The notes: a model not told the origin generated them from the letters alone. DNA of 64,000 nucleotides from Rhizobium sp. (GCA_019739215.1 JAHHDR010000024.1:307001-371000); one strand, 5' to 3'; shown: positions 40,779 to 50,543, counted from the first letter of the stretch. Program-made: numbers and translations.

Positions 40779-41448
40779 TTTTCGCGGCGGCGACCGGCCG
40801 CATCTGCTCTATGTCCGCTCGTCGCGCAGCTACAATATCGACCGGATGGGTGGGCTGGTGCCGCAGGACTGGCGCTACAGTGCCTGCGACGCTTACGATC
40901 TCGAGGACCGGACTCTCGACGATGTCGACGTGCTCTACGTCACCGGCATGCTCGACCAGATCTTCATGAAGTCGATCGAGCCGAAGCTCGTGGCCTATCT
41001 CGATGCCGGCGGGCATTTCGTCATCAATGGGCATATCCTCATTCCCTGGCTACCCTGCCTCTCGGCCTTCGTCGCGGTCCCACCGAAGCCGTTCACCAAT
41101 TGGATGATCCGGCCCGGCGAGCCGGGGGCCTATTTCGGGCGGATGGACTTTGAAACCTTCCATCGCCACGAAGGCATTCTCGGCCAGTATGCGCGGGGAT
41201 ATTCGCCCGCACCGCCCGCTGCGCAGCATCTCTGCCTGATCGGCGGGCTGGGACCCGACGGCTCGATCCACGAGGGGCCGGTCGACTGGGTGTGGCGGAG
41301 CCCCGGTGGCGGCAAGGTCTTCGTGCACAATGGCGACCATATCGAGCAGTTCTGCTCCGATCCCCGCAATCAGCCGAACCTGCTGCATGACATCCTGAAT
41401 GCGCTGGTTTTCTCCGACGAGCCGCCGCCGGCGTCCGGAACGGATTGA
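40771..41448 (+). CDS. Unknown protein B of the siderophore-type ABC operon, paralogue-like to protein A
   Basis: GTG at 40771 has GGGAGG ten bases upstream. The 225 residues begin DFRGGDRPHLLYVRSSRSYN. The core VDVLYVTGMLDQIFMKSIEP, then KLVAYLDAGGHFVINGH, has the same strand-helix-strand order as protein A, and the end GGGKVFVHNGDHIEQFC then LLHDILNALVF looks like the last strand and helix of a GATase-like fold. No catalytic Cys is obvious in a nucleophile elbow. Its stop overlaps the permease ATG (TGATG). Confidence 0.75.
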   Translation: MTDFRGGDRPHLLYVRSSRSYNIDRMGGLVPQDWRYSACDAYDLEDRTLDDVDVLYVTGMLDQIFMKSIEPKLVAYLDAGGHFVINGHILIPWLPCLSAFVAVPPKPFTNWMIRPGEPGAYFGRMDFETFHRHEGILGQYARGYSPAPPAAQHLCLIGGLGPDGSIHEGPVDWVWRSPGGGKVFVHNGDHIEQFCSDPRNQPNLLHDILNALVFSDEPPPASGTD

Positions 41449-42512
41449 TGCCGAATGGCGGCCATGATGGCGCGGCGGTCGCCGTCCAGCCTGCACGACC
41501 CGCGGAGAGCTGGGTGCTGCCCGGCCTGGCCGTGCTGCTGGCCGCTGCCATGGTCCTGTCGCTGACGATCGGACGGTATTCGGTTTCCCCGTCCGATCTG
41601 CTGACGCTTGCCGTCGGCTGGCTCGGGATCGGCCCAGGCCGGGAAGCAGTGGCGGAGCCCGCCTGGCGCGTCGTTGAACTGGTGCGTGTGCCGCGCATGC
41701 TGATCGGCGGGTTCGTCGGCGCCGGGCTGGCGCTGTCGGGCGCGGTGCTGCAGGGCGTGTTCCGCAATCCGCTGGTCGATCCGCATGTCATCGGCGTCTC
41801 CTCGGGCGCCGCCTTCGGCGGGGTGCTGGCGATCCTGTTCGGCCTCGGCGCGGCGGCGCTGTGGTCGATGGCGTTCGGCTTCGGCCTTGGCGCATTGCTT
41901 CTCGTCATCGTGATGAGCCGGCGGGCGGGACGGTCCTCGATCCTGATGCTGGTGCTGGCCGGCATCGTCGTCTCCGCGATGTTCTCGGCGCTGGTGTCGC
42001 TCGCCACCTACCTGGCCGACCCGCAGGACACGCTGCCGGCGATCGTCTTCTGGCTGATGGGTTCCTTTGCCAGCGCCACGCCGGAGCGGGCGCTGCAGAT
42101 GGTGCCGCTGGTGACTTTGTTCGCAGCGCCCCTGCTGCTGATGGGCTTTCGCATCAATGTCCTGTCGCTCGGCGACGAGGAGGCGCAGGCGCTGGGCGTC
42201 AAGCCGGAACGGACGCGCTGGCTGGTTCTCTGTTGCGTCACCGGGATCACGGCGGCCAGCGTCGCCAATTCCGGGATCATCGGCTGGGTGGGGCTGGTCG
42301 TGCCGCATTTTGCCCGCGTGCTCGCCGGTCCGGACCATCGACGGCTACTGCCGGCGTCCGCGCTGCTCGGCGCCAGCTTCATGCTGATCATCGATACGAT
42401 GGCCCGATCGCTGGTGCCGGCCGAGATTCCGCTCGGCGTGCTGACAGCGATCGTCGGAGCGCCGATCTTCATGCTGCTGCTCCACAAGGCGCAGAACGAG
42501 GCCTGGCGATGA
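41448..42512 (+). CDS. FecCD-type ABC permease
   Basis: This 354-residue protein has about nine to ten helices. Motifs are LVRVPRMLIGGFVGAGLALS, GAVLQGVFRNPLVDPHVIGV, then SSGAAFGGVLAIL, and the FecCD end GWVGLVVPHFARVLAGPDH. It forms the channel for the siderophore-type binding protein. ATG at 41448 overlaps the stop of protein B, and the ATPase ATG overlaps its own stop (ATGATGA), so the operon is tightly coupled. Confidence 0.93.
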   Translation: MPNGGHDGAAVAVQPARPAESWVLPGLAVLLAAAMVLSLTIGRYSVSPSDLLTLAVGWLGIGPGREAVAEPAWRVVELVRVPRMLIGGFVGAGLALSGAVLQGVFRNPLVDPHVIGVSSGAAFGGVLAILFGLGAAALWSMAFGFGLGALLLVIVMSRRAGRSSILMLVLAGIVVSAMFSALVSLATYLADPQDTLPAIVFWLMGSFASATPERALQMVPLVTLFAAPLLLMGFRINVLSLGDEEAQALGVKPERTRWLVLCCVTGITAASVANSGIIGWVGLVVPHFARVLAGPDHRRLLPASALLGASFMLIIDTMARSLVPAEIPLGVLTAIVGAPIFMLLLHKAQNEAWR

Positions 42513-43282
42513 TGATCGAGGTGCAGTCGCTGGGCTTTCGGCATGGATCCGCGTCGCATGACCTGTTCGAGAACCTGTCTTTCACGCTTGCGAGGGGCCA
42601 GACACTGGCTCTCCTCGGCCGCAACGGGCGTGGCAAGACGACACTGCTCAAGTGCATGGCCGGGCTGCTGACGCCGAGTGCCGGCACTGTTCGCTGCGCG
42701 GGCGCCGTCGGCTATGTGCCCCAGCAATTCGCTGCGCCCTTCGATTACACTGTCTGTGATGTCGTGCTGATGGGCCGGGCGCGCCATATCGGCATGTTCT
42801 CGAGTCCCTCGACGGAGGACCGGCGGCACGCCGAGGACGCGATCGGCATGGTCGGGCTCCACCATCTCGCGGACCGTGCCATCGGCAGCCTGTCGGGCGG
42901 CGAACGCCAGCTTGCGCTGATTGCGAGGGCATTGGCCTCGGAAGCGGAGATCGTGCTGCTTGACGAACCGGCTTCGGCGCTCGACTTTCGCAACCAGGCG
43001 CTGATGCTGGCGCTGCTGCACCGGCTGTCCCGCGAACGCGGCCTGACCATCGTGATGACGACGCACGAGCCGACGCATGCGCTCGAAATCGCCGACCGCG
43101 CGGTGCTGTTGCATGGCGGGGGCCGGCATGAGGAGGGGAGCATGGCGGAGGTCTGTACCGAGGCGGGCCTCACCACGCTCTACGGCATCCCGATGCGGTG
43201 CCTCGATCGACGGCATGGCGATGACGCAGCCGCGCATGTGGTCGCTGACTTCGGCTATTTCAAACAGGACCGTCATGGCTGA
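42509..43282 (+). CDS. FepC/BtuD-type ABC ATPase
   Basis: Walker A is LLGRNGRGKTTLLKCMAG, the Q-loop is VGYVPQQFAAPFDYTV, the signature is LSGGERQLALIARALAS, and Walker B is IVLLDEPASALDFR; the switch His is MTTHEPTHALEIADRAV. The length is 257 residues. It powers the FecCD permease. It is the last gene of the operon and is followed by a hairpin terminator shared with cheW. Confidence 0.92.
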   Translation: MMIEVQSLGFRHGSASHDLFENLSFTLARGQTLALLGRNGRGKTTLLKCMAGLLTPSAGTVRCAGAVGYVPQQFAAPFDYTVCDVVLMGRARHIGMFSSPSTEDRRHAEDAIGMVGLHHLADRAIGSLSGGERQLALIARALASEAEIVLLDEPASALDFRNQALMLALLHRLSRERGLTIVMTTHEPTHALEIADRAVLLHGGGRHEEGSMAEVCTEAGLTTLYGIPMRCLDRRHGDDAAAHVVADFGYFKQDRHG

Positions 43283-43321
43283 GACTGTGCCCGGCTGACC
43301 CCAGCATGCGCATGACAGCCG

Positions 43322-43357
43322 AAAGCGCCCGCAATCCTGGCGATTGCGGGCGCTTTT
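43322..43357. terminator. Bidirectional hairpin terminator between the ABC operon and cheW
   Basis: Arms AAAGCGCCCGCAAT and ATTGCGGGCGCTTT form a perfect 14-bp stem with a short loop, followed by a T run on the plus strand. It lies between the convergent ATPase and cheW genes. Confidence 0.88.
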
Positions 43358-43378
43358 CAGGTCAGTTCCGGCCTCGGA

Positions 43379-43852
43379 TCAGGCCGCGATGGCTTCCTGG
43401 TCCTGGAACATCTTGGCGAGGTTCAGGAAGCAGATCATGCCGCCTTCGCGTGCGATGATGCCGTCTGTGAAGCCCTTGTCGAAGGAGGTGGTGATCTCGG
43501 GCGCCGGCTGCACTTCGGAGCCCTTGATGGTGAGAATGTCGGAGACGCGGTCGACCAGCATGCCGATGACCATGTTCTTGACTTCGGTCACGACGATGGC
43601 GCTGCGCTCGTTGGCGGCGGCGCTCGGCATGCCGAGCTTGTAGGCGAGGTCGATGATCGGGATGACGGTGCCGCGCAGGTTCATTACGCCGATGACTTCC
43701 TTCGGCGCATGGGGAATGGGAGTGGACGGGGCCCAGCCGCGGATTTCACGGATCGTCGTGGTCTTGACGCAGAATTCCTGATCATGGAGGCGGAAGGCGA
43801 TGATTTCCAGCGTATCGCTTTCGAAGAGCGTGGTGGAATCTGAAGTGGTCAT
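43379..43852 (-). CDS. cheW: Chemotaxis coupling protein CheW
   Basis: CheW bridges chemoreceptors and CheA. The 157 residues hold EIIAFRLHDQEFCVKTTTIR, EIRGWAPSTPIPHAPKEVIG and VMNLRGTVIPIIDLAYKLGM. These are the family marks. The start at 43852 (MTTSDSTTLF) is taken; a longer in-frame start adds a basic tail not seen in the family. No CheA gene is in the window. A globin-coupled receptor lies 5 kb on and may use it. Confidence 0.93.
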   Translation of the reverse strand: MTTSDSTTLFESDTLEIIAFRLHDQEFCVKTTTIREIRGWAPSTPIPHAPKEVIGVMNLRGTVIPIIDLAYKLGMPSAAANERSAIVVTEVKNMVIGMLVDRVSDILTIKGSEVQPAPEITTSFDKGFTDGIIAREGGMICFLNLAKMFQDQEAIAA

Positions 43853-44160
43853 GTCTGGCAGTCCTCCGAGGCGTCCGGAACGTGGGCGAGTGCCGCGCAG
43901 TCGCAATCGTCGAACTGGCGCGAATGTTGAAAGGTTGCGTTGGCCGAATGGCGCGCGCGAAGGGTGCCGCATCATGCCGCCGACAGCCTGGCCACCTGAT
44001 AGGGGCCGCGTCCTGTCAATCCCAATGACCCATCATTAGATCAGCTTCGTTAATATCTCTTAAATCGGTGAAAACGTGCCTTTCGGCGCCCGGGCACGAA
44101 AAGACCCCCGAAAGCGCCTGCCATCGGGGGTCGATTCCGTATTCTACCGTGGTTCGACGA
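43853..44160. other. Gene-free stretch between the cheW start and the lipoprotein gene end
   Basis: This 308-bp stretch should hold the cheW promoter; no consensus hexamer pair was firm. An AT-rich part at 44030-44070 and the lipoprotein terminator at 44103-44132 are the only features seen. Confidence 0.5.
44103..44132 (-). terminator. Hairpin terminator of the lipoprotein gene
   Basis: On the minus strand GACCCCCGA pairs with TCGGGGGTC over a 12-base loop, followed by TTTT. It lies 28 bp after the lipoprotein stop. Confidence 0.8.
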
Positions 44161-44457
44161 TTACATGCGCACGACGACCTTGGTCCTCGGCGCGCGCACC
44201 CTGACGTTGGCGCCCGGGGGGCAGTCGTCGATGAACTCGCGGCCACGTTCATCCTCGTAGTAGCACTGGCCCGGCTGGGAGGCGACGGCGCCGAGGACGC
44301 CGCCAATGGCCGCTCCGATCGCTGCGCTGCGGACATTGTTGCCGAGCACGCCGCCGATGACAGCGCCGGTGGTCGCGCCGAGCGTCGCGCCACGTTCGGT
44401 CTGGGTGCAGCTTGCGAGCGTCAGGCCCGCCAGGATCACTGCAATGACTTTCAACAT
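44161..44457 (-). CDS. Glycine-zipper (17-kDa antigen/SlyB-like) lipoprotein
   Basis: ATG at 44457 gives 98 residues. The signal peptide ends in the lipobox LTLASC, with lipid Cys at 17. A Gly-rich double helix follows: GATLGATTGAVIGGVLGNNV and AAIGAAIGGVLGAVASQPG, the glycine-zipper pattern. The C-terminal part has two Cys (QCYYEDERG and DDCPPG) and a basic end. It is an outer-membrane-associated protein; its role is unknown. Confidence 0.85.
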   Translation of the reverse strand: MLKVIAVILAGLTLASCTQTERGATLGATTGAVIGGVLGNNVRSAAIGAAIGGVLGAVASQPGQCYYEDERGREFIDDCPPGANVRVRAPRTKVVVRM

Positions 44458-44732
44458 TTCATGAAACTCCGTTTGTTGACCCCCGCATCCCACGCGCAGG
44501 CCCTGCCTGCGCCGCCTGGATTCGCGGTCTCGGAGACGGATTATGGATGAAAAAGGTTTAAAATGTGAAAGCGGTGGCAGGCCGCCGTCCGGACGGCCAC
44601 ATTGCGGATCAGTGTATCACGAATGCGCCAATCCGGTGTGGGAAGCTTGACCACTTATCGAACAGTCCTTGGAAAATCCCGCGTTTGGAGTCAGCCTGCA
44701 AACAGGGTTCTGCCCTCAAGGGAGGAAATCAG
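44458..44732. other. Upstream region of the cox genes
   Basis: About 275 bp between the divergent lipoprotein gene and coxS. No clear promoter, riboswitch or repeat was found. The AGGGAGGAAATC before ATG 44733 is a strong ribosome site. Confidence 0.4.
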
Positions 44733-45218
44733 ATGACGAAAGTGACGCTGACGGTCAACGGCCGCAAGATGAGCGGCGAGTGCGACGACCGTACGCTTCT
44801 TGTGAATTTCATTCGTGACACGCTCAACCTGACCGGCACGCATGTCGGCTGCGACACCACGCAGTGCGGTGCCTGCGTGATCCACATGGACGGGCGCTCG
44901 GTGAAGAGCTGTTCCATCCTCGCCGTGCAGGCGAGCGGATCGGAGATCACGACGATCGAGGGGCTGGCTGTCGACGGCGAGCTGCACCCAGTCCAGGCGG
45001 CCTTCAAGGAACATCACGGCCTGCAATGCGGCTTCTGCACGCCCGGCATGGTGATGACCTCGGTCGACATGATCCGCCGGCATGGCGGCCAACTCGACGA
45101 GGCTACGGTGCGGCACGAGCTCGAAGGCAATATCTGTCGCTGCACCGGATATCACAATATCGTCAAGGCCGTGCTGGGTGCTGCCGAGACAATGAGCGCG
45201 AAGCAGGCAGCTGAATGA
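44733..45218 (+). CDS. coxS: Form II carbon monoxide dehydrogenase-like small (2Fe-2S) subunit
   Basis: This 161-residue subunit moves electrons from molybdenum to FAD. The plant-type [2Fe-2S] site is [21 protein letters not shown]-like: Cys at CDTTQCGAC and KSC. The second cluster is in [14 protein letters not shown] and [14 protein letters not shown]. The length is normal. ATG at 44733 with GGAGG upstream is chosen over the long upstream frame. It begins the order S-L-M with coxL and coxM. Confidence 0.93.
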   Translation: MTKVTLTVNGRKMSGECDDRTLLVNFIRDTLNLTGTHVGCDTTQCGACVIHMDGRSVKSCSILAVQASGSEITTIEGLAVDGELHPVQAAFKEHHGLQCGFCTPGMVMTSVDMIRRHGGQLDEATVRHELEGNICRCTGYHNIVKAVLGAAETMSAKQAAE

Positions 45219-45219
45219 T

Positions 45220-45253
45220 TTGGTCAATGGTCATTGGTCGGTAGTCAGTCGGC
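45220..45253 (+). repeat. Short GGTCA-type repeat element in the coxS-coxL spacer
   Basis: The spacer holds near-tandem units: TGGTCAATGG, TCATTGGTCGG and TAGTCAGTCGG, each built on a GGTCA or AGTCA core. The rest of the 101-bp spacer is not coding and ends in a good ribosome site, GGAGGAG, for coxL. It looks like a small intergenic repeat inserted in the operon. Confidence 0.5.
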
Positions 45254-45319
45254 AAACGCGCCACGGGCGCCCCTGCCGATTCAAATCACCGACTGCTGAC
45301 GCTCCGGAGGAGATAGATA

Positions 45320-47665
45320 ATGGGTGTCGAAGGCATCGGCGCACGCGTTGCGCGCAAGGAAGACAAGCGGTTTCTCACCGGCAAGGGCCGGTATACCGAC
45401 GATATGAACGTTCCGGGCATGAAATATGCCTATTTCATCCGCAGCCCGCATGCTCACGCGAAAATTCGCGGCATCGACATGGCGGCGGCGCTCGATATGC
45501 CTGGTGTCATCGGCATTCTCGACGGCAAGCAGATGCAGGACGATGCGATCGGCAACCTGATCTGCGGCTGGATGATCCATTCCAAGGACGGTTCGCCGAT
45601 GAACATGGGCCCGTGGCGGCCGCTCGCGATCGACACGGTCCGCTATGTCGGCGACGCCGTCGCCGTCGTCGTGGCCGACAGCGTCGGCGAGGCGCGGGAT
45701 GCGGCCGAAGCGGTCGAGATCGACTATGAGCCGCTGCCCGCGGTGGCCGAGGCGATCGACGCGATGAAGCCGGGCGCGCCGCAGGTGCATGACAATGCGC
45801 CCGGCAACCTGATCTTCGACTGGGAAATCGGCGATGGTGCCGCGACCGACGCCGCGATCGCCAGCGCGGCCCATGTCACAGAGATCGAGATCCACAACAA
45901 CCGGCTGTCGCCCAATCCGATGGAGCCGCGCGCGGCGCTCGGCATCTATGACGCGGCGGAAGACCATTTCACCTGCTACACGACGTCGCAGAACCCGCAT
46001 GTGGCGCGCCTCGTGATGAGCGCCTTCTACAATGTGGCGCCGGAAAACAAGCTGCGCGTCATCGCACCGGATGTCGGCGGAGGTTTCGGCTCCAAGATCT
46101 ACATCTATCCCGAGGAGATCACCTGTCTCTGGGCGTCCAAGCGCACCGGCGTGCCGGTGAAATGGACGTCGGACCGTACCGAAGCCTTCCTGACCGACGC
46201 CCATGGCCGCGACCATGTCTCCAAGGTCAAGATGGCCTTCGACGCCAACAACCGGATCACCGCGCTCAAGGTCGACACGATCGCCAATCTCGGCGCCTAT
46301 ATGTCGCTGTTCTCCTCGGCGGTGCCGACATATCTCTATGCCACGCTGCTGTCGGGCCAGTATGTGATCCCCGCGATCCATGCCAATGTCCGCACGGTCT
46401 ACACCAACACAGCACCTGTCGACGCCTATCGCGGGGCCGGCCGGCCGGAAGCGACCTACCTGCTCGAGCGGACGATGGAAACGGCGGCGCGCGAACTCGG
46501 CGTGTCGCCGGCGGAGCTGCGCAAGAGCAATTTCATCCGCAGCTTCCCCTATCAGACGCCTGTGATCATGAACTACGACGCCGGCGACTACGAAGCCTCG
46601 CTCAATGCCGCGATGGATGCGTCCGACTGGAACGGGTTTGCCGCCCGCAAGGCGGAGGCGAAGAGCCGGGGCAAGCTGCGCGGCATCGGCATGAGCTGCT
46701 ACATCGAGGCCTGCGGCATCGCGCCGTCGGCGGCAGTGGGTTCGCTCGGCGCCGGCGTCGGGCTCTGGGAATCAGCGGAGGTGCGCGTCAATGCGGTCGG
46801 CACGATCGAGGTCATGACCGGCTCGCACAGCCATGGCCAGGGCCACGAGACCACCTTCGCGCAATTGGTCTCAGACCGGCTCGGCGTGCCGATCTCCTCG
46901 GTCAACATCGTCCATGGCGACACCGACAAGGTGCAGATGGGGATGGGCACCTACGGCTCGCGCTCCGGCGCCGTCGGCATGTCGGCGATCGTCAAGGCGC
47001 TGGACAAGGTCGAGGCCAAGGCCAAGAAGATCGCCGCTCACCTGATGGAGGCCGACGAGGCCGATATCGAGATTAAGGATGGCGAACTCGTCGTGGCCGG
47101 GACCGACAAAAAGCTGCCCTGGTTCCAGGTCGCGCTTGCCGCCTATACCGCCCACAACCTGCCGTCCGGCATGGAGCCGGGCCTGAAGGAGGGTGCGTTC
47201 TACGACCCATCGAACTTCACCTTCCCCGCCGGCTGCTACATCGCTGAGGTCGAGATCGATCCGGATACCGGCAAGACCGAGATCGTGCAGTTCGTGGCGG
47301 CCGATGATTTCGGCAATATCATCAACCCGATGATCGTCGAGGGCCAGGTGCATGGCGGCATCGCCCAGGGCATTGGCCAGGCATTGCTCGAAGCCGTGCA
47401 TTACAGCGCCGACGGCCAGCTGCTGACGGCGAGCTACATGGATTACGCCATGCCGCGCGCCGACGACCTGCCGTCTTTCAAGGTGTCGCATCAGAACACG
47501 CCCTGCCCGTCGAACCCGCTGGGCATCAAGGGTTGCGGCGAGGCCGGCGCCATCGGCTCGCCACCGGCGCTGATCAACGCGATCACCGATGCGATCGGCG
47601 ACAACTCGATCACCATGCCCGCGACCCCGGCCAAGGTCTGGGCACTCACCAACCACGCTGCCTGA
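45320..47665 (+). CDS. coxL: Form II carbon monoxide dehydrogenase-like large (molybdopterin) subunit
   Basis: The large subunit of 781 residues carries the Mo-pterin cofactor. The active-site loop AYRGAGRPE at residues 369-377 is the form II signature, not the AYRCSFR of true form I CO dehydrogenase. [18 protein letters not shown] near the C-terminus holds the catalytic Glu741. The start is [20 protein letters not shown], as in the xanthine oxidase family. The real substrate of form II enzymes may not be CO, so the name states homology only. It follows coxS after 101 bp. Confidence 0.92.
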   Translation: MGVEGIGARVARKEDKRFLTGKGRYTDDMNVPGMKYAYFIRSPHAHAKIRGIDMAAALDMPGVIGILDGKQMQDDAIGNLICGWMIHSKDGSPMNMGPWRPLAIDTVRYVGDAVAVVVADSVGEARDAAEAVEIDYEPLPAVAEAIDAMKPGAPQVHDNAPGNLIFDWEIGDGAATDAAIASAAHVTEIEIHNNRLSPNPMEPRAALGIYDAAEDHFTCYTTSQNPHVARLVMSAFYNVAPENKLRVIAPDVGGGFGSKIYIYPEEITCLWASKRTGVPVKWTSDRTEAFLTDAHGRDHVSKVKMAFDANNRITALKVDTIANLGAYMSLFSSAVPTYLYATLLSGQYVIPAIHANVRTVYTNTAPVDAYRGAGRPEATYLLERTMETAARELGVSPAELRKSNFIRSFPYQTPVIMNYDAGDYEASLNAAMDASDWNGFAARKAEAKSRGKLRGIGMSCYIEACGIAPSAAVGSLGAGVGLWESAEVRVNAVGTIEVMTGSHSHGQGHETTFAQLVSDRLGVPISSVNIVHGDTDKVQMGMGTYGSRSGAVGMSAIVKALDKVEAKAKKIAAHLMEADEADIEIKDGELVVAGTDKKLPWFQVALAAYTAHNLPSGMEPGLKEGAFYDPSNFTFPAGCYIAEVEIDPDTGKTEIVQFVAADDFGNIINPMIVEGQVHGGIAQGIGQALLEAVHYSADGQLLTASYMDYAMPRADDLPSFKVSHQNTPCPSNPLGIKGCGEAGAIGSPPALINAITDAIGDNSITMPATPAKVWALTNHAA

Positions 47666-47675
47666 GGAGGACGCC

Positions 47676-48476
47676 ATGTACAATACCAACTACCATCGCG
47701 CATCCTCGGTCACTGATGCCGCGACACTGTTCGGCAATGGCGACGATTCCAAGTATCTCGCCGGCGGCATGACGCTGATCGCCACCATGAAGCAGCGGCT
47801 CGCATCGCCCAGCGACCTGGTCGACATCAGGCATATCGCCGATCTCAAGGGCATCTCGGTCAATGGCTCGACGGTGCGGATCGGGGCGGGCACCGCCCAT
47901 TTCGACGTCGCGACCTCGGCGGACCTGCGCGGGGCCTGTCGGGCGATCACGGATCTTGCCGCGATGATCGGCGATCCGCATGTGCGTCACATGGGCACGA
48001 TCGGCGGTTCGGTCGCCAACAACGATCCGGCGGCGGACTACCCGTCGGCGGTGCTGGCGCTCAATGCCACCGTCCATACCAGCAAGCGCAGCATCGGTGC
48101 CGACGATTTCTTTCGCGGCCTGTTCGAGACCGTGCTTGATGAAGGCGAGATCATCACGGCCATCGAGTTCCAGGCACCGACCAAGGCGGGTTATGCCAAG
48201 TTCGCCAACCCGGCCTCGCGCTATGCGATGACCGGCGTCTTCGTCGCGAGGCACGCGAATGGCGATGTACGGGTCGCGGTGACCGGCGCCGGCTCCAACG
48301 GCGTGTTCCGCCATGCCGGCATGGAAGCGGCGCTCAAGGCGAACTGGTCGCCGGAGGCCGTGGCGTCCCAGAGCGTGGATACCAGCCAGATGATGGCCGA
48401 TATCCATGGTTCGTCGGACTATCGCGCCAACCTGGTGAAGGTCATGGCCAAGCGCGCTGTTGCAGCCGCCGGATAA
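47676..48476 (+). CDS. coxM: Form II carbon monoxide dehydrogenase-like medium (FAD) subunit
   Basis: This 266-residue FAD subunit has the two FAD motifs AGGMTLIATMKQRLASPSDL and GTIGGSVANNDPAADYPS. ATG at 47676 has GAGGAGG upstream. It lies 10 bp after coxL. The order S-L-M differs from the classic M-S-L. No coxD/coxE/coxF-type accessory gene follows; a globin-coupled receptor gene does. Confidence 0.92.
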   Translation: MYNTNYHRASSVTDAATLFGNGDDSKYLAGGMTLIATMKQRLASPSDLVDIRHIADLKGISVNGSTVRIGAGTAHFDVATSADLRGACRAITDLAAMIGDPHVRHMGTIGGSVANNDPAADYPSAVLALNATVHTSKRSIGADDFFRGLFETVLDEGEIITAIEFQAPTKAGYAKFANPASRYAMTGVFVARHANGDVRVAVTGAGSNGVFRHAGMEAALKANWSPEAVASQSVDTSQMMADIHGSSDYRANLVKVMAKRAVAAAG

Positions 48477-48491
48477 GGTGGTGCGATGCAT

Positions 48492-48532
48492 GGCCCGCGA
48501 GGGCCCTCCGGCACCCGGTCCGCCTGGGTGCC
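48492..48532. terminator. Two hairpins after coxM, possible terminator
   Basis: GGCCC-GCGA-GGGCC (48492-48505) and GGCACCC-N9-GGGTGCC (48510-48532) follow the coxM stop. No T run follows, so a factor-independent terminator is not certain; Rho or a processing site is possible. The rest of the 220 bp to the MCP gene is AT-rich with repeated TTCAA words. Confidence 0.45.
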
Positions 48533-48698
48533 GATTCGATTAGCAGGACTGAATGGCGATTTCACGCCAGTGATTGTTCAAATTTCATTAAATCATTCAA
48601 CTTAACACACGTTCAAACAACCATCGATGCCAGGTGGGAATCAGCGAGCCGAGCCAGGATGATCCGAGGGGCAGCCGCATTGCGCTCTTGGGATCATC

Positions 48699-50342
48699 AT
48701 GAAGTCGACCGACACCACCCTGCCCCTTCCCGACGTCAACAAGCGCCTCGCTTTCATGGAGTTGGGAACGTCGGAGAGAGCCGACGTCGTGGCCCTTGGC
48801 GAACTTGTGGCCAAGGAATTACCCAAGGCGCTGGACAAGTTCTATGGCAAGGTGAAGGTGACGCCGGAGACTAGCCGCTTCTTCAGCTCCGACCAGCATA
48901 TGGCAGGCGCCAAGTCTGCTCAGGTCGGCCACTGGGCCAACATCGCCAAGGGCGATTTCGGCGACGACTATGCCGCCAAGGTTCGCACGATCGGCACGGT
49001 CCATGCCAGGATCGGACTCGAGCCGCAATGGTATATCGGCGGCTATGCGATGATCCTCGACCATCTGATCCGGGCGGCTGTGGACGCCAATTTTCCAAAG
49101 GGTGGGCTGTTTGCCAAGCGGCCGGTCGAGGCCGGTGAATTCGGCGCCAGGCTTGGCAGCCTTGCCAAGGCCGTGATGCTCGACATGGACCTCGCCATTT
49201 CGGTCTATATCGACGAGAAGGAAGCCGCGCTGCGCAGGACGCAGCAGCAGGTGCTCGACGAGGCCAATGCGGTGTCGGCCGTGTTCGGCAAGGCGATCTC
49301 GGCGATTGCGGCCAAGAAGCTCGACCACCGAATCACCGAAGACCTCCCCGAAGCCTATTCGGCGATGAAGGAGACGTTCAATTCGGCGATCGCCGAGCTT
49401 GCACGCACGATCGGCGAGATCGAGGTGTCTGCCAACCAGGTCCGGGCGGAGGCGGCCGACATCCACCGCTCCGCCGAGGATCTCGCCCAGCGTACCGAGC
49501 AGCAGGCCTCCTCGGTCGAACAGACGGCGGCCGCGCTCGAGGAAATCACGGTGACGGTCACGGATTCGGCCCGGCGGGCGGGCGAAGCTGATCGGCTCGC
49601 CGGCACGGCCAAGGAAGGCGCCGAGCGCTCGGGTCGCGTCGTCGACCAGGCCGTTGCCGCCATGGGCGCGATCGAGGGCTCGTCGCGCGAGATCTCCAAG
49701 ATCATCTCCGTCATCGACGAAATCGCCTTCCAGACCAATCTGCTGGCGCTCAATGCCGGCGTTGAGGCGGCGCGTGCCGGCGAGGCCGGCAAGGGCTTCG
49801 CCGTGGTGGCGCAGGAGGTGCGCGAGCTGGCCCAGCGCTCGGCCAACGCAGCCAAGGAAATCAAGGCGCTGATCAACAATTCCGCCGGACATGTGAAGAA
49901 CGGTGTCGATCTCGTGGCCGAGACCGGCCGCGCGCTCGGCACGATCGTCGGCGAGGTGACAGAGATCAGCCAACACATCGCCGCCATCAACCGGGCGGGG
50001 CAGGAGCAGACACAGGCGCTCGGCGAGATAAACCAGGCCGTTAACATCATGGACCAGGGAACCGAGCAGAACAGTGCCATGGTAAAGGGCACCAATGCCG
50101 CCAGCCGCAAGCTTGCAGAGGAAGCCGCCCGGATCAGCGACATGCTCGGCGAATTCACCACCGGCCATCGCGCAGCCCCGGCGCGTTCCGCGCCCGTAGC
50201 CCCGCGGCCGGTTCCGGTGCGGGCCGCCCAGCCCCAGCCGACTGCTCAGCCCACGGCCCGACCGGTTCAGGCCGCACGCCTTGCTACGCCGGCGATTGCC
50301 GGCAATACGGCTCTGGCGGCGAATAGCTGGGAAGAATTCTGA
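48699..50342 (+). CDS. Globin-coupled soluble chemoreceptor (HemAT-like)
   Basis: The 547 residues lack transmembrane helices. Residues 10-180 form a protoglobin sensor, with [20 protein letters not shown], where His102 is the likely proximal heme ligand. A HAMP-like region ([20 protein letters not shown]) leads into the methyl-accepting domain, whose hairpin tip is [20 protein letters not shown], then [19 protein letters not shown]. The C-terminus is WEEF, the pentapeptide type that tethers CheR/CheB. It should sense O2 or another gas ligand. cheW is 5 kb back. Confidence 0.93.
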   Translation: MKSTDTTLPLPDVNKRLAFMELGTSERADVVALGELVAKELPKALDKFYGKVKVTPETSRFFSSDQHMAGAKSAQVGHWANIAKGDFGDDYAAKVRTIGTVHARIGLEPQWYIGGYAMILDHLIRAAVDANFPKGGLFAKRPVEAGEFGARLGSLAKAVMLDMDLAISVYIDEKEAALRRTQQQVLDEANAVSAVFGKAISAIAAKKLDHRITEDLPEAYSAMKETFNSAIAELARTIGEIEVSANQVRAEAADIHRSAEDLAQRTEQQASSVEQTAAALEEITVTVTDSARRAGEADRLAGTAKEGAERSGRVVDQAVAAMGAIEGSSREISKIISVIDEIAFQTNLLALNAGVEAARAGEAGKGFAVVAQEVRELAQRSANAAKEIKALINNSAGHVKNGVDLVAETGRALGTIVGEVTEISQHIAAINRAGQEQTQALGEINQAVNIMDQGTEQNSAMVKGTNAASRKLAEEAARISDMLGEFTTGHRAAPARSAPVAPRPVPVRAAQPQPTAQPTARPVQAARLATPAIAGNTALAANSWEEF

Positions 50343-50418
50343 GTCCCGATGGCGCGGGGCGCCGATCCTCCCTGCGCGCCACGCTGCGGCATATGCTCCG
50401 CGAATAATCGAAATCATC

Positions 50419-50448
50419 GGGCCGTCTTGACTTCGATCAAGACGGCCC
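50419..50448. terminator. Hairpin after the receptor gene
   Basis: GGGCCGTCTTGA and TCAAGACGGCCC make a perfect 12-bp stem with a 6-base loop. No strong T run follows (GTCTCG), so it is a probable terminator or RNA end. Confidence 0.65.
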
Positions 50449-50543
50449 GTCTCGCTTGGGTTAATGTAAAAGCAGTAATCGGCCCGCAAGCTGTGCGCTA
50501 TTCCGACGCGGTATTTTTGATTCTGTGCCGCAGGGGTTGACGG

